Assembly: GCF_000717055.1 (NCBI RefSeq)
Contig: NZ_JNXI01000024.1
Location: 39,132 to 103,131 of the forward strand
DNA length: 64,000 nucleotides
Source: Streptomyces iakyrus
GTDB taxonomy: Bacteria; Actinomycetota; Actinomycetes; Streptomycetales; Streptomycetaceae
Direction: 5' to 3'
A program made the position numbers and the translations under genes. The notes under the pieces are model-generated. The model was not told the DNA's origin, did not search any database, and was given only the letters and a program-made list of their open reading frames with translations. Positions 34,722 to 43,623 of the stretch are shown here, in pieces; position 1 is the stretch's first letter, and each line of letters opens with the position of its first letter.

Positions 34722-35117
34722 CTACGCGTCGGCGCGCGTGTGGAAGCGGTAGAACAGCAGCAGGAAGAGGGCCGCCATGACCAGCAGCGCCGTGATGACC
34801 ACGGGCCGGATGTCGTCACCGGTCTGGCTGTAGAGGAAGCCCAGCGCGACACCGGCGAAGGCGGCCCGCAGCAGGGCGTGCAGGGCGTGCAGATCGCGCC
34901 TGAGACGTCGGACGACCTGGATCACGGCGATGCAGAGCGCCGTGAAGGCGACCGCGCTCCACACGCCCGACGCCACGTCCGCCCCGGTGATCGGGCCGCC
35001 GTGCCGCCGGTTCACCGCGACCCAGTTGCCGTAGACGACACCGAGCACGACGGGCAGGACCCACCGTGCGACGCGGTGGGCGGGTTCGCTGAACACGGTG
35101 GGCGCCGTGTGCGCCAT
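34722..35117 (-). CDS. Four-TM membrane protein of unknown function
   Basis: 131 residues from ATG 35117 with AGGGAGG upstream. Four hydrophobic segments are visible (about 18-35, 48-67, 84-101, 106-122), separated by short basic loops; R-R-L-R-R-D-L lies between TM2 and TM3. I do not recognise the family. Downstream of no other same-strand gene by less than 100 bp, so likely monocistronic. Confidence 0.72.
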   Translation of the reverse strand: MAHTAPTVFSEPAHRVARWVLPVVLGVVYGNWVAVNRRHGGPITGADVASGVWSAVAFTALCIAVIQVVRRLRRDLHALHALLRAAFAGVALGFLYSQTGDDIRPVVITALLVMAALFLLLFYRFHTRADA

Positions 35118-35232
35118 CGGAGGCCTCCCTGGTCCATGCGGAGCGCGGCGTCGCTCCGCGGCACACCTTGGCACGCCCGGGTAACAGGGAGGTGAGAAGC
35201 GGTTGTGAGCGACCCCGGCGGGTGGGGTCCCA

Positions 35233-36327
35233 CTACAGATACAGCCCCGCGTCGACGCCTCCGCGCGGCTCCGGCAGGGACGTCGGGGACGTGCCCCGGC
35301 GCAGCGCGTACAGCTCCGCCAGCGTCGCGCCCTCGCGCCCGACGCCGTCCTCCTGGCCCAGCCAGTTCACCGCCTCGGTGCGGGTCAGCGGACCGACCTC
35401 GATCCGGGCGAGGCAGCGGCCGGGGCGGACCACGGCGGGATGCAGGCGCTCCAGGTCCTCGTTGGTCGTGACCCCGACCAGGACGTTGCGGCCCTGGCCG
35501 AGCAGTCCGTCCGTCAGGTTCAGCAGCCTCGAAAGCGCCTGGCCCGCCGTGTGCTTGGCCTCGCCGCGGATCAGCTCGTCGCAGTCCTCCAGGAGCAGCA
35601 GCCGCCAGCGGCCCTTGCCCGTCGCGTCCTCCTCGCCGATGGCGATGTCCATGAGGTAGCCGACGTCGGAGAAGAGCCGCTCGGGGTCCAGGACGCAGTC
35701 CACCTGGCACCAGTCGCGCCAGGACCGGGCCAGCGTCCGCAGCGCCGACGTCTTGCCGGTGCCCGGCGGGCCGTGCAGCAGCAGGAGACGGCCCGCGATG
35801 TCCTCCGGGGTCGTCTTCATCAGGCGGTCCATCGCGTCCGCCACGGGCGCGGTGTAGTTGGGCCGGATCTCCTCCCAGGTGCCTGCCGCGATCTGCCGGG
35901 TGGTGCGGTGCGGGCCGCGGCGCGGGGAGACGTACCAGAAGCCCATCGTGACGTTCTCCGGCTGCGGTTCGGGCTCGTCCGCCGCGCCGTCCGTCGCCTG
36001 GTCGAGGACCTTCTTCGCGAGCTCCTCGCCGGTCGCCGTCACCGTGACGTCGGCGCCGCGGTTCCAGCGGGAGACCAGCAGCGTCCAGCCGTCGCCCTCG
36101 GCGAGGGTCGCGCTGCGGTCGTCGTCCCGGGCGACGCGCAGCACCCGCGCGCCGGGCGGCATCAGCGTCGCACCGGACCGCACGCGGTCGATGTTCACCG
36201 CGTGGGAGTACGGCTGCTCGCCCGTCGCGAAGCGGCCGAGGAACAGCGCGTCGACGACGTCGGACGGGGAGTCGGAGTCGTCGACGTTGAGCCGGATCGG
36301 CAGCGCCTCGTGCGGGTTTCCAGACAT
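35233..36327 (-). CDS. AAA ATPase with DUF5925 domain
   Basis: 364 residues from ATG 36327. Residues 1-120 form a beta-rich N-terminal domain (DUF5925). The AAA module follows: Walker A G-P-P-G-T-G-K-T near 189, Walker B L-L-L-L-E-D-C-D-E near 247, sensor-1 V-G-V-T-T-N-E-D near 290, and an arginine-finger-like R-P-G-R. The G-x-W-Y-V-S-P-R-R-G-P-H-R-T-T segment precedes the ATPase. CDC48/FtsH-like AAA; the substrate is unknown. No partner gene is obvious, unlike most AAA proteases. Confidence 0.85.
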   Translation of the reverse strand: MSGNPHEALPIRLNVDDSDSPSDVVDALFLGRFATGEQPYSHAVNIDRVRSGATLMPPGARVLRVARDDDRSATLAEGDGWTLLVSRWNRGADVTVTATGEELAKKVLDQATDGAADEPEPQPENVTMGFWYVSPRRGPHRTTRQIAAGTWEEIRPNYTAPVADAMDRLMKTTPEDIAGRLLLLHGPPGTGKTSALRTLARSWRDWCQVDCVLDPERLFSDVGYLMDIAIGEEDATGKGRWRLLLLEDCDELIRGEAKHTAGQALSRLLNLTDGLLGQGRNVLVGVTTNEDLERLHPAVVRPGRCLARIEVGPLTRTEAVNWLGQEDGVGREGATLAELYALRRGTSPTSLPEPRGGVDAGLYL

Positions 36328-36351
36328 GCCGCCATGATCCGGCACGGGGAG

Positions 36352-36384
36352 GCCGCGTGCACCCGGTTTCCCGGTGCACGCGGC
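36352..36384 (-). terminator. Hairpin terminator of the glycosyltransferase-deacetylase operon
   Basis: Twelve-base perfect stem (36352-36363 with 36373-36384) and 9-base loop, just past the deacetylase stop and before the AAA gene start. Confidence 0.8.
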
Positions 36385-36402
36385 ATGTCGCCCCCGCGCA
36401 GG

Positions 36403-37203
36403 TCAGCCCCCGGAGCGGTAGACCAGCCGACGCGCCTGCCGAACCCTGCGGACGACGGCGTACCCCTTGGTCAGGGCGCGGTCCGCAGCGAACGTACGGG
36501 CGATTGCGCGGCCCTCGACGACCCGCTCGAACTCCTCGATGCCCGTGCTGCGGCGCACCGTCACCCGCCGCAGCGCGTACGGCCCCTGCGCGCGCCGCGC
36601 GAGGCCGTTGCCGACGGCGAGGGCCTGGGCGTAGCCCGTCTCGCGCACCGCCTGCCGGACCCGGCGGCTGGAGTAGCCGTAGGGGTAGGCGAACGAGGCC
36701 GGTACGGTGCCCAGCTGGTCCGAGACGATCTCCTTGCAGTGGATCAGCTCGAACCTCAGCGTGGCGTCGGAGACCTGGTCGAGCTGCGGGTGGCTGTGGC
36801 TGTGCCCGCCGATCTCCACGCCCGCCGCCGCGAGTTCGCGCACCTGGTTCCAGTCCAGCATGGTGTCCAGGCCGCCCCCGGTGTCGTACGGCCCCCTGAG
36901 CCACCCCGTCGAGACGAACAGGGTGGCGGGGAAGCCGTGCTTGGCGAGCGCGGGGAGGGCGTGCCGGTGCACACCCTCGTAGCCGTCGTCGAAGGTGATG
37001 AGGACCGGCCGGTCGGGCAGCGGCCGGCCGGAGCGCCAGCACGCCGCCAGCGCGGCCGTCGTGACCGGCGTGAGCCCTCGGTCGGCGAGCACCGCCATCT
37101 GCTCGGCGAAGGCCTCCGGAGTCACCGACAGGGCGCGGGTCGCGTCGTTCGGGTCGGTCGCGACCGCGTGGTACATCAGAATCGGTACGCGGGTGTCACT
37201 CAC
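36403..37203 (-). CDS. Polysaccharide deacetylase (CE4/NodB type)
   Basis: 266 residues. NodB homology: L-M-Y-H-A-V near 9-14, metal-site T-F-D-D-G-Y near 69, G-G-H-S-H-S-H-P near 131, and Y-P-Y-G near 173. This is the CE4 N-deacetylase fold with its D-H-H zinc site (T-F-D-D, H-S-H-S-H). No signal peptide, so the substrate may be an intracellular or lipid-linked sugar. It overlaps the upstream GT2 gene by 8 bp and ends the operon, so it probably edits the glycan made by the two glycosyltransferases. Confidence 0.88.
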   Translation of the reverse strand: MSDTRVPILMYHAVATDPNDATRALSVTPEAFAEQMAVLADRGLTPVTTAALAACWRSGRPLPDRPVLITFDDGYEGVHRHALPALAKHGFPATLFVSTGWLRGPYDTGGGLDTMLDWNQVRELAAAGVEIGGHSHSHPQLDQVSDATLRFELIHCKEIVSDQLGTVPASFAYPYGYSSRRVRQAVRETGYAQALAVGNGLARRAQGPYALRRVTVRRSTGIEEFERVVEGRAIARTFAADRALTKGYAVVRRVRQARRLVYRSGG

Positions 37204-38194
37204 GGGCCGCCACCTCCACCGCGGGCACCCGGAACGTGGTCCCGCCCCGGCGCGCCCGGAGGCTGCCGACGACGTAACCGCCCGCCGCCGTCAGCACCCC
37301 GGCCACGATCGCGCCGGCCCGCCCCGCACCGCCCGGCCGGGCCAGCAGGGCGTCCCGCAGCCCCCGCGCCACCCCGGCCGGCAGGACCCGCGTGGCGTAC
37401 CGGCGCTCCGACTCCAGGCCCTTCTCGGCGCCGACGCTCCGCGCCACCAGGGCCTTGGACAGGCCCTCGGCGTAGGTGCGGGTGCGGAAATAGCGGAAGT
37501 GCTCGCGGATCTCGGGCACCCGGTGGTGGATCACGGCCCGGTCGTCGATCAGCAGGACCGCGTCGGGCCGTGCGCGGCTGAGGCGGATGCACAGTTCCGT
37601 CTCCTCGCAGCCCAGCGGGCGTTTGTCGCCGTCCCGGCCGATGCCGGTGGCGAAGCCGCCCGCCGCGTCGAAGGCGCTGCGGCGGAACGAGGCGTTGCCG
37701 CCGAGCACGTTGCGCACCCGGACCCGGCCGCGCGGCAGGCCCCGGTACGTGCAGCCCACCACCCAGTCGAACTCCTCCGGGAACCAGTGCGGCCGACGCC
37801 CCGACGCCCAGACCGGGACCGTGCGTCCGCCGACCGCCATCACCCGCTCGTCGGTGTAGGCCTCGGCGAAGTGCCGCAGCCAGTCGCGCTCGGCCACGGC
37901 GTCGTCGTCGAGGAAGGCCACGACCTCACCGCGGGCCGCGGCGATGCCCGTGTTGCGGCCGGCCGACAGGCCACGGGGGCCCGCGTTGGCGAGCACCCGC
38001 ACCACGGACCCTTCGGACGACTCCTTGTACTCCTTGGCGAGCCGCTCCCGGAGCGTCTCGTTGTGATCGACGACCAGCAGCGTCTCCAGGGCCGGCCGCG
38101 ACTGCGCGCGGACCGAGGAGACCGCCGCGAGGATGTCCTCCCAGCGGTCCTCGGTGTACGCGCAGATCACGACGGAGATGCCGGGACCGCTCAA
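37196..38194 (-). CDS. Family 2 glycosyltransferase with C-terminal membrane part
   Basis: 332 residues with a TTG start at 38194, overlapping the stop of the upstream gene; GGAGAGG lies before it. GT-A fold: I-S-V-V-I-C-A-Y near the start, L-L-V-V-D-H-N (first Asp), G-R-N-T-G-I-A-A-A-R-G, V-A-F-L-D-D-D-A-V (D-x-D), and W-V-V-G-C-T-Y-R-G. The acceptor site E-E-T-E-L-C follows. The C-terminal 60 residues hold one or two weak membrane segments. Together with the upstream GT2 and the deacetylase it suggests synthesis of a cell-surface or lipid-linked glycan. Confidence 0.85.
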   Translation of the reverse strand: MSGPGISVVICAYTEDRWEDILAAVSSVRAQSRPALETLLVVDHNETLRERLAKEYKESSEGSVVRVLANAGPRGLSAGRNTGIAAARGEVVAFLDDDAVAERDWLRHFAEAYTDERVMAVGGRTVPVWASGRRPHWFPEEFDWVVGCTYRGLPRGRVRVRNVLGGNASFRRSAFDAAGGFATGIGRDGDKRPLGCEETELCIRLSRARPDAVLLIDDRAVIHHRVPEIREHFRYFRTRTYAEGLSKALVARSVGAEKGLESERRYATRVLPAGVARGLRDALLARPGGAGRAGAIVAGVLTAAGGYVVGSLRARRGGTTFRVPAVEVAARE

Positions 38195-39012
38195 GACACC
38201 TCTCCCCGCATCGCGGCCGGCATCGACGACCGGGGCGAACGGCGGCGCAGAGAACGGCGGTTGGAGCGCTCCTGAAGGATCACCCGGAGCACGCGCAGCC
38301 CGTCGCGCACGGCCCGCAGATTGCTGACGCCGTGGATGCGCAGGTACTCGTGGCTCGGGATCTCCTGCACCTTGAGCCCGGCCTTGACGACCCGGATGTT
38401 CATCAGGGTCTCGACCTCGAAGCCGGTGCAGTCCAGGTCGATCTTGTCGAGGCAGTGCCGCCAGAACGCGTTGTAGCCGTAGCACAGGTCGGTGTACCGA
38501 GCGCCGAACTTGCGGTTGACGACCGTGCAGAGCGCCCAGTTGCCCATCTTGCGGATGAAGGTCATGTCGTCGGTGCCGCCGCCGTTGGCGAAACGGGAAC
38601 CCTTGGCGAAGTCCGCGCCGGAGACCAGGGCGGAGACGTAGCTGAGGATCTCGCCCCCGTCCGCCGAGCCGTCCGCGTCGACCATCACGATGATGTCGCC
38701 GGTGCAGGCCTGGAACCCGGTGATCAGGGCGTCGCCCTTGCCCTTGCCGCGCTGTTCGACGACCTTCACCTCGGGCCACAGCTCACGGGCCACCTCGACG
38801 GTGTTGTCGGTCGAGTTGCCGTCGACCAGGACCACCTCGTGGATCCAGTCGGGCAGGGTCTTGAAGACGTACGGAAGGTTCTCCGCCTCGTTCATCGCCG
38901 GGATGACCACGCTCACCGGCGGGGCTATCGCCAGATACGAGGAGACGGGCCGGTACTTGGCTGCGGTCGGCGGATGCTCGTCCGTCACGGCCGGCTGCAG
39001 AACTGAACTCAT
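38191..39012 (-). CDS. Dolichol-phosphate-mannose-synthase-like GT2
   Basis: 273 residues. GT-A motifs: V-S-V-V-I-P-A-M-N-E-A-E-N-L-P (DPM-synthase start), V-V-L-V-D-G-N-S-T-D-N-T, G-K-G-x-A-L-x-x-G, M-V-D-A-D-G-S (D-x-D), and G-S-R-F. The C-terminus lacks transmembrane helices. Such enzymes transfer a sugar from a nucleotide to polyprenyl phosphate. Heads the three-gene operon; the leader upstream has three 16-bp repeats. Confidence 0.85.
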   Translation of the reverse strand: MSSVLQPAVTDEHPPTAAKYRPVSSYLAIAPPVSVVIPAMNEAENLPYVFKTLPDWIHEVVLVDGNSTDNTVEVARELWPEVKVVEQRGKGKGDALITGFQACTGDIIVMVDADGSADGGEILSYVSALVSGADFAKGSRFANGGGTDDMTFIRKMGNWALCTVVNRKFGARYTDLCYGYNAFWRHCLDKIDLDCTGFEVETLMNIRVVKAGLKVQEIPSHEYLRIHGVSNLRAVRDGLRVLRVILQERSNRRSLRRRSPRSSMPAAMRGEVS

Positions 39013-39437
39013 GAGTCTGGTCCCTCTCGTCCGGTGGACCGCCCCCCCAGGGCAGTCCGGATCCAGTCCGGTTCGAAAGGGGGGTTCTCACCCGAGGCAC
39101 GCCGAGATGGCGAGGCATGCCGGGATGAAGCTCCGGCACGCCGGGTGAGCTGGCAAAGCTGGCCGGCGGCAAAACGGCAGCCGACCGCGCGGCACGGCCC
39201 GGAGACAGTTGAGACCACCGAGCACGGCACCCCCCTACCGCGCCCCGCGCCGGTTCGTCGCGGTCCTTGAGCCCTCCCCTAGAGCCGCGTACTGACGGAC
39301 CGATGCGGGTGAGATGTATGACGGTATTGACGATTGAACCCGTATGGCAAGACCTGGAACGGCCCCTCACGTTTTTGTTGGTTTGGTCGTTGCGGCAGAC
39401 GCCTTGTGCGACGCAAGTTGCACGTTCCCTTCGCATA
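39013..39437. other. Intergenic region and long leader of the glycan operon
   Basis: About 425 bp with no gene. Three imperfect copies of GAGGCAYGCCGRGATG lie at 39094-39109, 39112-39127 and 39133-39147. An A+T-richer segment (39300-39440) with TTGACG and CATACG-like boxes probably holds the promoter for the leftward operon. The last part runs into the subtilase terminator. Confidence 0.5.
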
Positions 39438-39484
39438 AACATGCGTTCCCCGGAGGCGATCAGGGCCTCCGGGGAACGCATGTT
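39438..39484 (-). terminator. Very strong hairpin terminator of the subtilase gene
   Basis: Twenty-base perfect stem (39438-39457 with 39465-39484) with a 7-base loop, 20 bp after the subtilase stop. Confidence 0.9.
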
Positions 39485-39506
39485 CAAGTGCCGGTGCGGT
39501 CCGCGG

Positions 39507-40712
39507 TCACTGCACGAGTTGCAGCAGCCGGTTCGGCGAGCCGGAACCCGCGCTCGTGACCTTGCCGGTGACGGCGCCGTTCACCAGGGCCGCGGCGACC
39601 TGGGCCGGGGTGGACGAGGTGTGGCCCGCCAGGTAGACCGCCGCCGCGCCCGCGACGTGCGGGGTCGCCATCGAGGTGCCGGAGATGGTGTTGGTCGCGG
39701 TGTCGCCGGTGTGCCACCCGGCCGTGATGGAGGAGCCGGGCGCGAAGATGTCCAGCGCCGAGCCGTAGTTGGAGTAGCTCGCCTTGGCGTCCGTGCTGGT
39801 GGTGGCGCCGACCGTGATCGCCTCGGCGACCCGGGCCGGGGAGGACGAGGAGGCGGTGGTGCTGCTGTTGCCCGCGGCGACGGCGTACGTGACGCCGCTG
39901 GCTATGGAGTTGCGGACGGCCGTGTCCAGGGTGGCGGAGGCGCCGCCGCCGAGCGACATGTTGGCCACCGAGGGGCCGGAGTGGTTCCTCGTCACCCAGT
40001 CGATGCCGGCGATCACACCGGCCGTGGTGCCGGAGCCGCTGTTGTTCAGCACCCGCACGCCCACGATCTTCGCCTTCTTGGCGACGCCGTAGGTCGAGCC
40101 CGCGATGGTGGTGGCCACATGGGTGCCGTGGCCGTTGCCGTCGGAGGCGTTGCTGTCGCCGTCGACCGCGTCGTAGCCGTGCGCGGCACGGCCGCTGATC
40201 TGCTGGTGGGTGATGCGCACACCGGTGTCGATGACGTACACCGTGACGCCGCTGCCCGCGCTGTCCGGGTAGGTGTAGGTGCCGGACAGCGGGAGCGAGG
40301 CCTGGTCGATGCGGTCCAGGCCCCAGGGGGCGTTGGTCTGGGTGGCGGCGAGGCCGACGCGCTGGTTCTGCTCGACCGAGGCCACCGCCGGGTCTGCGGC
40401 CAGGCGCCGGGCCTCGGTGGCGGAGAGGGTGGCGGAATAGCCGTTCAGCGCCTTGCCGAACGTCCTGTCGACCGAGCCGCCGTACTCCTTCACCAGCCCC
40501 TTGCCCGCGGCCGAGGCGGCTTTCAGGCCGGCGCTCTTCTTGAGCGTGACCAGGTAGCTGTCCTTGATCGCGGCCGGGGAGTCCGCGGCGAGCACCCGGC
40601 CCTCGGCGGGCGCGGCCTGGGCGGGAAGGGCGGTGAGCCCGCCGACGAGGGCGGCGGTCGCCAGCGAGGTGAGTACGGCGAACCCGATTCTCTTGCTACG
40701 CAGTTGTGCCAT
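39507..40712 (-). CDS. Secreted subtilisin-like serine protease (S8)
   Basis: 401 residues, start set by GAGGAGG. Signal peptide ends P-A-Q-A-A near 34. An inhibitor I9 propeptide spans about 50-125 (Y-L-V-T-L-K..V-A-S-V-E-Q-N). Catalytic triad: D-T-G-V near 162, H-G-T-H-V near 195, G-T-S-M-A-T-P near 347, with oxyanion Asn in A-A-G-N. The closest relatives in memory are thermitase/proteinase K-like Streptomyces enzymes. Extracellular protein degradation is its role. Divergent from the SGNH lipase. Confidence 0.94.
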   Translation of the reverse strand: MAQLRSKRIGFAVLTSLATAALVGGLTALPAQAAPAEGRVLAADSPAAIKDSYLVTLKKSAGLKAASAAGKGLVKEYGGSVDRTFGKALNGYSATLSATEARRLAADPAVASVEQNQRVGLAATQTNAPWGLDRIDQASLPLSGTYTYPDSAGSGVTVYVIDTGVRITHQQISGRAAHGYDAVDGDSNASDGNGHGTHVATTIAGSTYGVAKKAKIVGVRVLNNSGSGTTAGVIAGIDWVTRNHSGPSVANMSLGGGASATLDTAVRNSIASGVTYAVAAGNSSTTASSSSPARVAEAITVGATTSTDAKASYSNYGSALDIFAPGSSITAGWHTGDTATNTISGTSMATPHVAGAAAVYLAGHTSSTPAQVAAALVNGAVTGKVTSAGSGSPNRLLQLVQ

Positions 40713-41048
40713 TACGAGGGAGTCCTCCTCTAGGCGGCGCGCGCCTGGGTGGGGCGCGCGTCATGTGGGGGATGTGCGCGTGCTCGCACACACGGCCCGT
40801 GAGCGTCGCGTTCCGCTCCCGGCCGGAGTAAAGCCTCGACCAACTACCGGCGTAGAACAAGAGAGTTGAGCATCAGTCAACGAATCTGTCATGGGCACGT
40901 AACAAGAGGCGCCCGACGCGTAACGCAAGGCGTGGGGAACGTGCCGAGCGTCCGGGGATGAACCGAAAAGACTTGGCATGGACACTTCCTGTCAACACGC
41001 GTAGCTGCTACCACGGTTATGGCAGAGATCCTGCTAAAGGGAGGTTCC
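40713..41048. other. Divergent promoter region of the subtilase and SGNH lipase
   Basis: 336 bp without a gene. It holds GTTGA-N7-TCAAC (40865-40881) and a GACGCGTAAC motif near 40914 which matches the right half of the TTAC-N6-GTAA sites of the lipase and streptogrisin D promoters. Ribosome sites GGAGGA (subtilase) and AAGGGAGG (lipase) end it on both sides. Confidence 0.5.
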
Positions 41049-41855
41049 ATGAGACGTTCCCGACTTGTCGTCCTCGTGAGCTCGCTCCTCCTCGCCGTCG
41101 GCACCGCCCTCACCGGGGCGGCGACGGCGCAGGCGTCCTCACTCGCCGCAACCGGCGGCTACGTGGCGCTCGGTGACTCCTACTCCTCCGGAGTCGGAGC
41201 GGGCAGCTACATCAGCTCCAGCGGCGACTGCAAGCGCAGCACCAAGGCCTATCCCTACCTCTGGGCCGCCGCCAACTCACCCTCGACCTTCGCCTTCACC
41301 GCCTGTTCGGGCGCCCGAACGGGTGATGTTCTGGCGCATCAGCTCACTCCGCTCAGCGCCTCCACCGCCCTCGTCTCGATCACCGTCGGCGGCAACGACG
41401 CCGGATTCGCCGACGTCATGACGACCTGTGTCACCCAGTCCGACAGCGCCTGCGTCTCCCGCATCAACACCGCCCGGGCGTACGTCGACTCCACGCTGCC
41501 CGGAAAGCTCGACGGCGTGTACGCGGCGATCCGCACCAAGGCCTCCGCCGCCAAGGTCGTCGTCCTCGGCTACCCCCGCTTCTACCAGCTCGGCACCACC
41601 TGCCTCGGTCTGTCCGAGACCAAGCGCAAGGCCATCAACGACGCCTCCGACCACCTCAACACCGCCATCGCCAAGCGCGCCGCGAACCACGGCTTCGTCT
41701 TCGGCGACGTCCGCACCACCTTCACCGGCCACGAGATCTGCTCCGGCGACTCCTGGCTGCACAGCGTCAGCTGGCTCAACATCGGCGAGTCGTACCACCC
41801 GAAGGCACCGGGCCAGTCGGGCGGCTATCTCCCCGTGCTCAACAGCAACGACTGA
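41049..41855 (+). CDS. Secreted SGNH-family lipase/esterase
   Basis: 268 residues, start set by AAGGGAGG. Signal peptide ends A-Q-A-S near 30. SGNH blocks: I L-G-D-S-Y-S-S-G (Ser nucleophile), II G-A-R-T-G (Gly), III V-G-G-N-D-A-G-F (Asn), V S-Y-H-P-K (catalytic His). Six cysteines (G-D-C, T-A-C, T-T-C, S-A-C, T-T-C, E-I-C) form three disulfides in this family. From memory it matches the characterised S. coelicolor SCO1725 lipase with broad ester activity. It ends 4 bp from the stop of the convergent kinase. Confidence 0.92.
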   Translation: MRRSRLVVLVSSLLLAVGTALTGAATAQASSLAATGGYVALGDSYSSGVGAGSYISSSGDCKRSTKAYPYLWAAANSPSTFAFTACSGARTGDVLAHQLTPLSASTALVSITVGGNDAGFADVMTTCVTQSDSACVSRINTARAYVDSTLPGKLDGVYAAIRTKASAAKVVVLGYPRFYQLGTTCLGLSETKRKAINDASDHLNTAIAKRAANHGFVFGDVRTTFTGHEICSGDSWLHSVSWLNIGESYHPKAPGQSGGYLPVLNSND

Positions 41856-41859
41856 CCGC

Positions 41860-43509
41860 TCAGCCGGAGTCCGAGTCCGCGTTCGACTCCGGGTCCGAGC
41901 CCGAGTCCGGGTCCGCGCCCGGGTCCGTGCCGGAAGCAGAAGGGGAGGCCCCGCCCGTCGGGGTCTCCGTCTCGCAGGTCACCGAGAACGGCACCGAGTC
42001 GGACGTCGTCCGCACCGGTTCCCGCACCTCGACGCTGATCTCGTTCTCGAACGTCCCGGTCTCCGCCTGGGTCGTCACCCGCACCGTGTCCCGCTTCGAA
42101 CGGCCGCCGCCCTCCGCGAACGACAGCGTCTTCCAGCCCCCGTCCAGCACCTGGCCGTCCTGCGTCACCCAGCGGTAGCTCACCTCGGCCGGCAGCCGCC
42201 CCACCGTCAACGTCGCCGTGAACTCCGGCGCTTGGGCGTTCGGCGGCGGACAGGCCCCCGCATAGTCCGTACGCCGGCCCTCCAGGGCGACCCGCACCGA
42301 CTGCGGCGGCGGACTGCTCTCCTTGCTCTCGCTCGGGGTCGGCGACGGACTGGACTTCTCGGTCGCGGTGTCCTCCGGCGGACTCTTGGTCGCCGTGGGC
42401 GTGGCGTCCCCGGCCCCCTGGTCGTTGCCGTCGGAACCGTCCCCGTTGTTGAGTAGCGCGTACGTCAGACCGCCGACCGCGAGCGCCAGCGCGATCACAC
42501 CGGCGACCAGCACCCGCCCCGCCCTGCGGTCCCGGTCCGGGCCGGTGGCCGCCGTGGTGGCGGTCGGCCCGGAGGCAGCGGACGAGCCGGGGAACGGCAT
42601 CGGGGGCGTGGGAGCGGGCTCGGGGTGACCGGCGACCGTCGGCGGGAACGCCACCGCCCGTGTCAGGTCAGGGCCCGGAGAGCCGCCCGCCGCCACGGCC
42701 CGCAGATCCTGCTCGGCCCGCTCCGGCGGCAGCCGCTGCTCGGGGTCCTTGCGCAGCAGCCCCTCGATCACCGGGGCGAGCGGACCCGCCCGGTACGGCG
42801 GCGGCAACTCCTCGTCGACGATCGCCCGCAGGGTGCTCAGCGGGGTGTCGTGACGGAAGGGGGAGTGGCCCTCGACCGCCGCGTACAGCAGCACCCCGAG
42901 CGACCACAGGTCCGACTCCGGGCCCGGTGTGCGGCCGAGCGCCCGCTCCGGGGCGAGGAACTCCGGAGAGCCGATGACCTCCCCGGTCATGGTCAGCGCC
43001 GAGCTGCCCTCGACCATGGCGATGCCGAAGTCGGTGAGCACGATCCGGCCGTCGTTCGAGATCAGCACGTTGGCCGGCTTCACGTCGCGGTGCAGCACCC
43101 CGGCCTCGTGCGCCGCCCGCAGCGCCGACAACACCTCGGCGCCGATGTGCGCGGCACGCTGCGGGGCCATCGGGCCCTCGGCGTCCAGGACCTCCGCCAG
43201 GGAGAGTCCGCGGACCAGTTCCATGACGATCCACGGCCGGTCGTCGTCCGTCGCCACGTCGTACACCGTCACCACGTTGTGGTTGGCGACCCGGGCCGCG
43301 GCCCACGCCTCACGCTCCAGCCGGGCGTACATCCGCTGCACGTCGTCCCCCGCCAGGCCGGACGGGGCGCGCACCTCCTTGACGGCCACCTCGCGGTGCA
43401 GCACCTCGTCGCGGGCGCGCCACACCGTTCCCATGCCGCCCTCGCCGAGCGGTGCCAGCAGCCGGTAGCGGCCCGCGATCACACGCTCATGGCCCGGTTC
43501 TTCGAACAC
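41860..43509 (-). CDS. Membrane Ser/Thr protein kinase (PASTA-less, acidic tail)
   Basis: 549 residues with a GTG start. Kinase domain 14-265: glycine loop L-G-E-G-G-M-G-T-V-W, Lys in V-A-V-K-E-V, H-R-D-V-K-P-A-N, D-F-G, A-P-E-R. A membrane segment (about 330-352) follows a Pro/Thr juxtamembrane linker. The outside part has a Ser/Thr/Pro spacer, a domain with a cysteine pair (G-A-C-P-P, V-T-C-E), and ends in a Asp/Ser/Pro-rich repeat tail (P-D-P-D-S-G-S-D). No PASTA repeats. It probably senses an external signal; the 3' end nearly touches the SGNH lipase gene. Confidence 0.9.
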   Translation of the reverse strand: MFEEPGHERVIAGRYRLLAPLGEGGMGTVWRARDEVLHREVAVKEVRAPSGLAGDDVQRMYARLEREAWAAARVANHNVVTVYDVATDDDRPWIVMELVRGLSLAEVLDAEGPMAPQRAAHIGAEVLSALRAAHEAGVLHRDVKPANVLISNDGRIVLTDFGIAMVEGSSALTMTGEVIGSPEFLAPERALGRTPGPESDLWSLGVLLYAAVEGHSPFRHDTPLSTLRAIVDEELPPPYRAGPLAPVIEGLLRKDPEQRLPPERAEQDLRAVAAGGSPGPDLTRAVAFPPTVAGHPEPAPTPPMPFPGSSAASGPTATTAATGPDRDRRAGRVLVAGVIALALAVGGLTYALLNNGDGSDGNDQGAGDATPTATKSPPEDTATEKSSPSPTPSESKESSPPPQSVRVALEGRRTDYAGACPPPNAQAPEFTATLTVGRLPAEVSYRWVTQDGQVLDGGWKTLSFAEGGGRSKRDTVRVTTQAETGTFENEISVEVREPVRTTSDSVPFSVTCETETPTGGASPSASGTDPGADPDSGSDPESNADSDSG

Positions 43510-43623
43510 GGCGCCCCCATTCGCAGCCGGGCGAAATCTTCCTGGGGTGTGTTTTCCCCACGAGGTCGGATTTCCTCACGACGTCCGCTTTTCTCCTGAC
43601 GTCCGACGCATCACGAACGTAAC

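Noticed and set aside
39344..39559. Plus-strand small frame before the subtilase terminator
   Set aside because: It runs through the perfect terminator hairpin and into the subtilase antisense; not coding.
41860..41935. CCGAGTCCGAG-like repeat, considered as a mobile-element remnant
   Set aside because: It encodes the Asp/Ser/Pro tail of the kinase.
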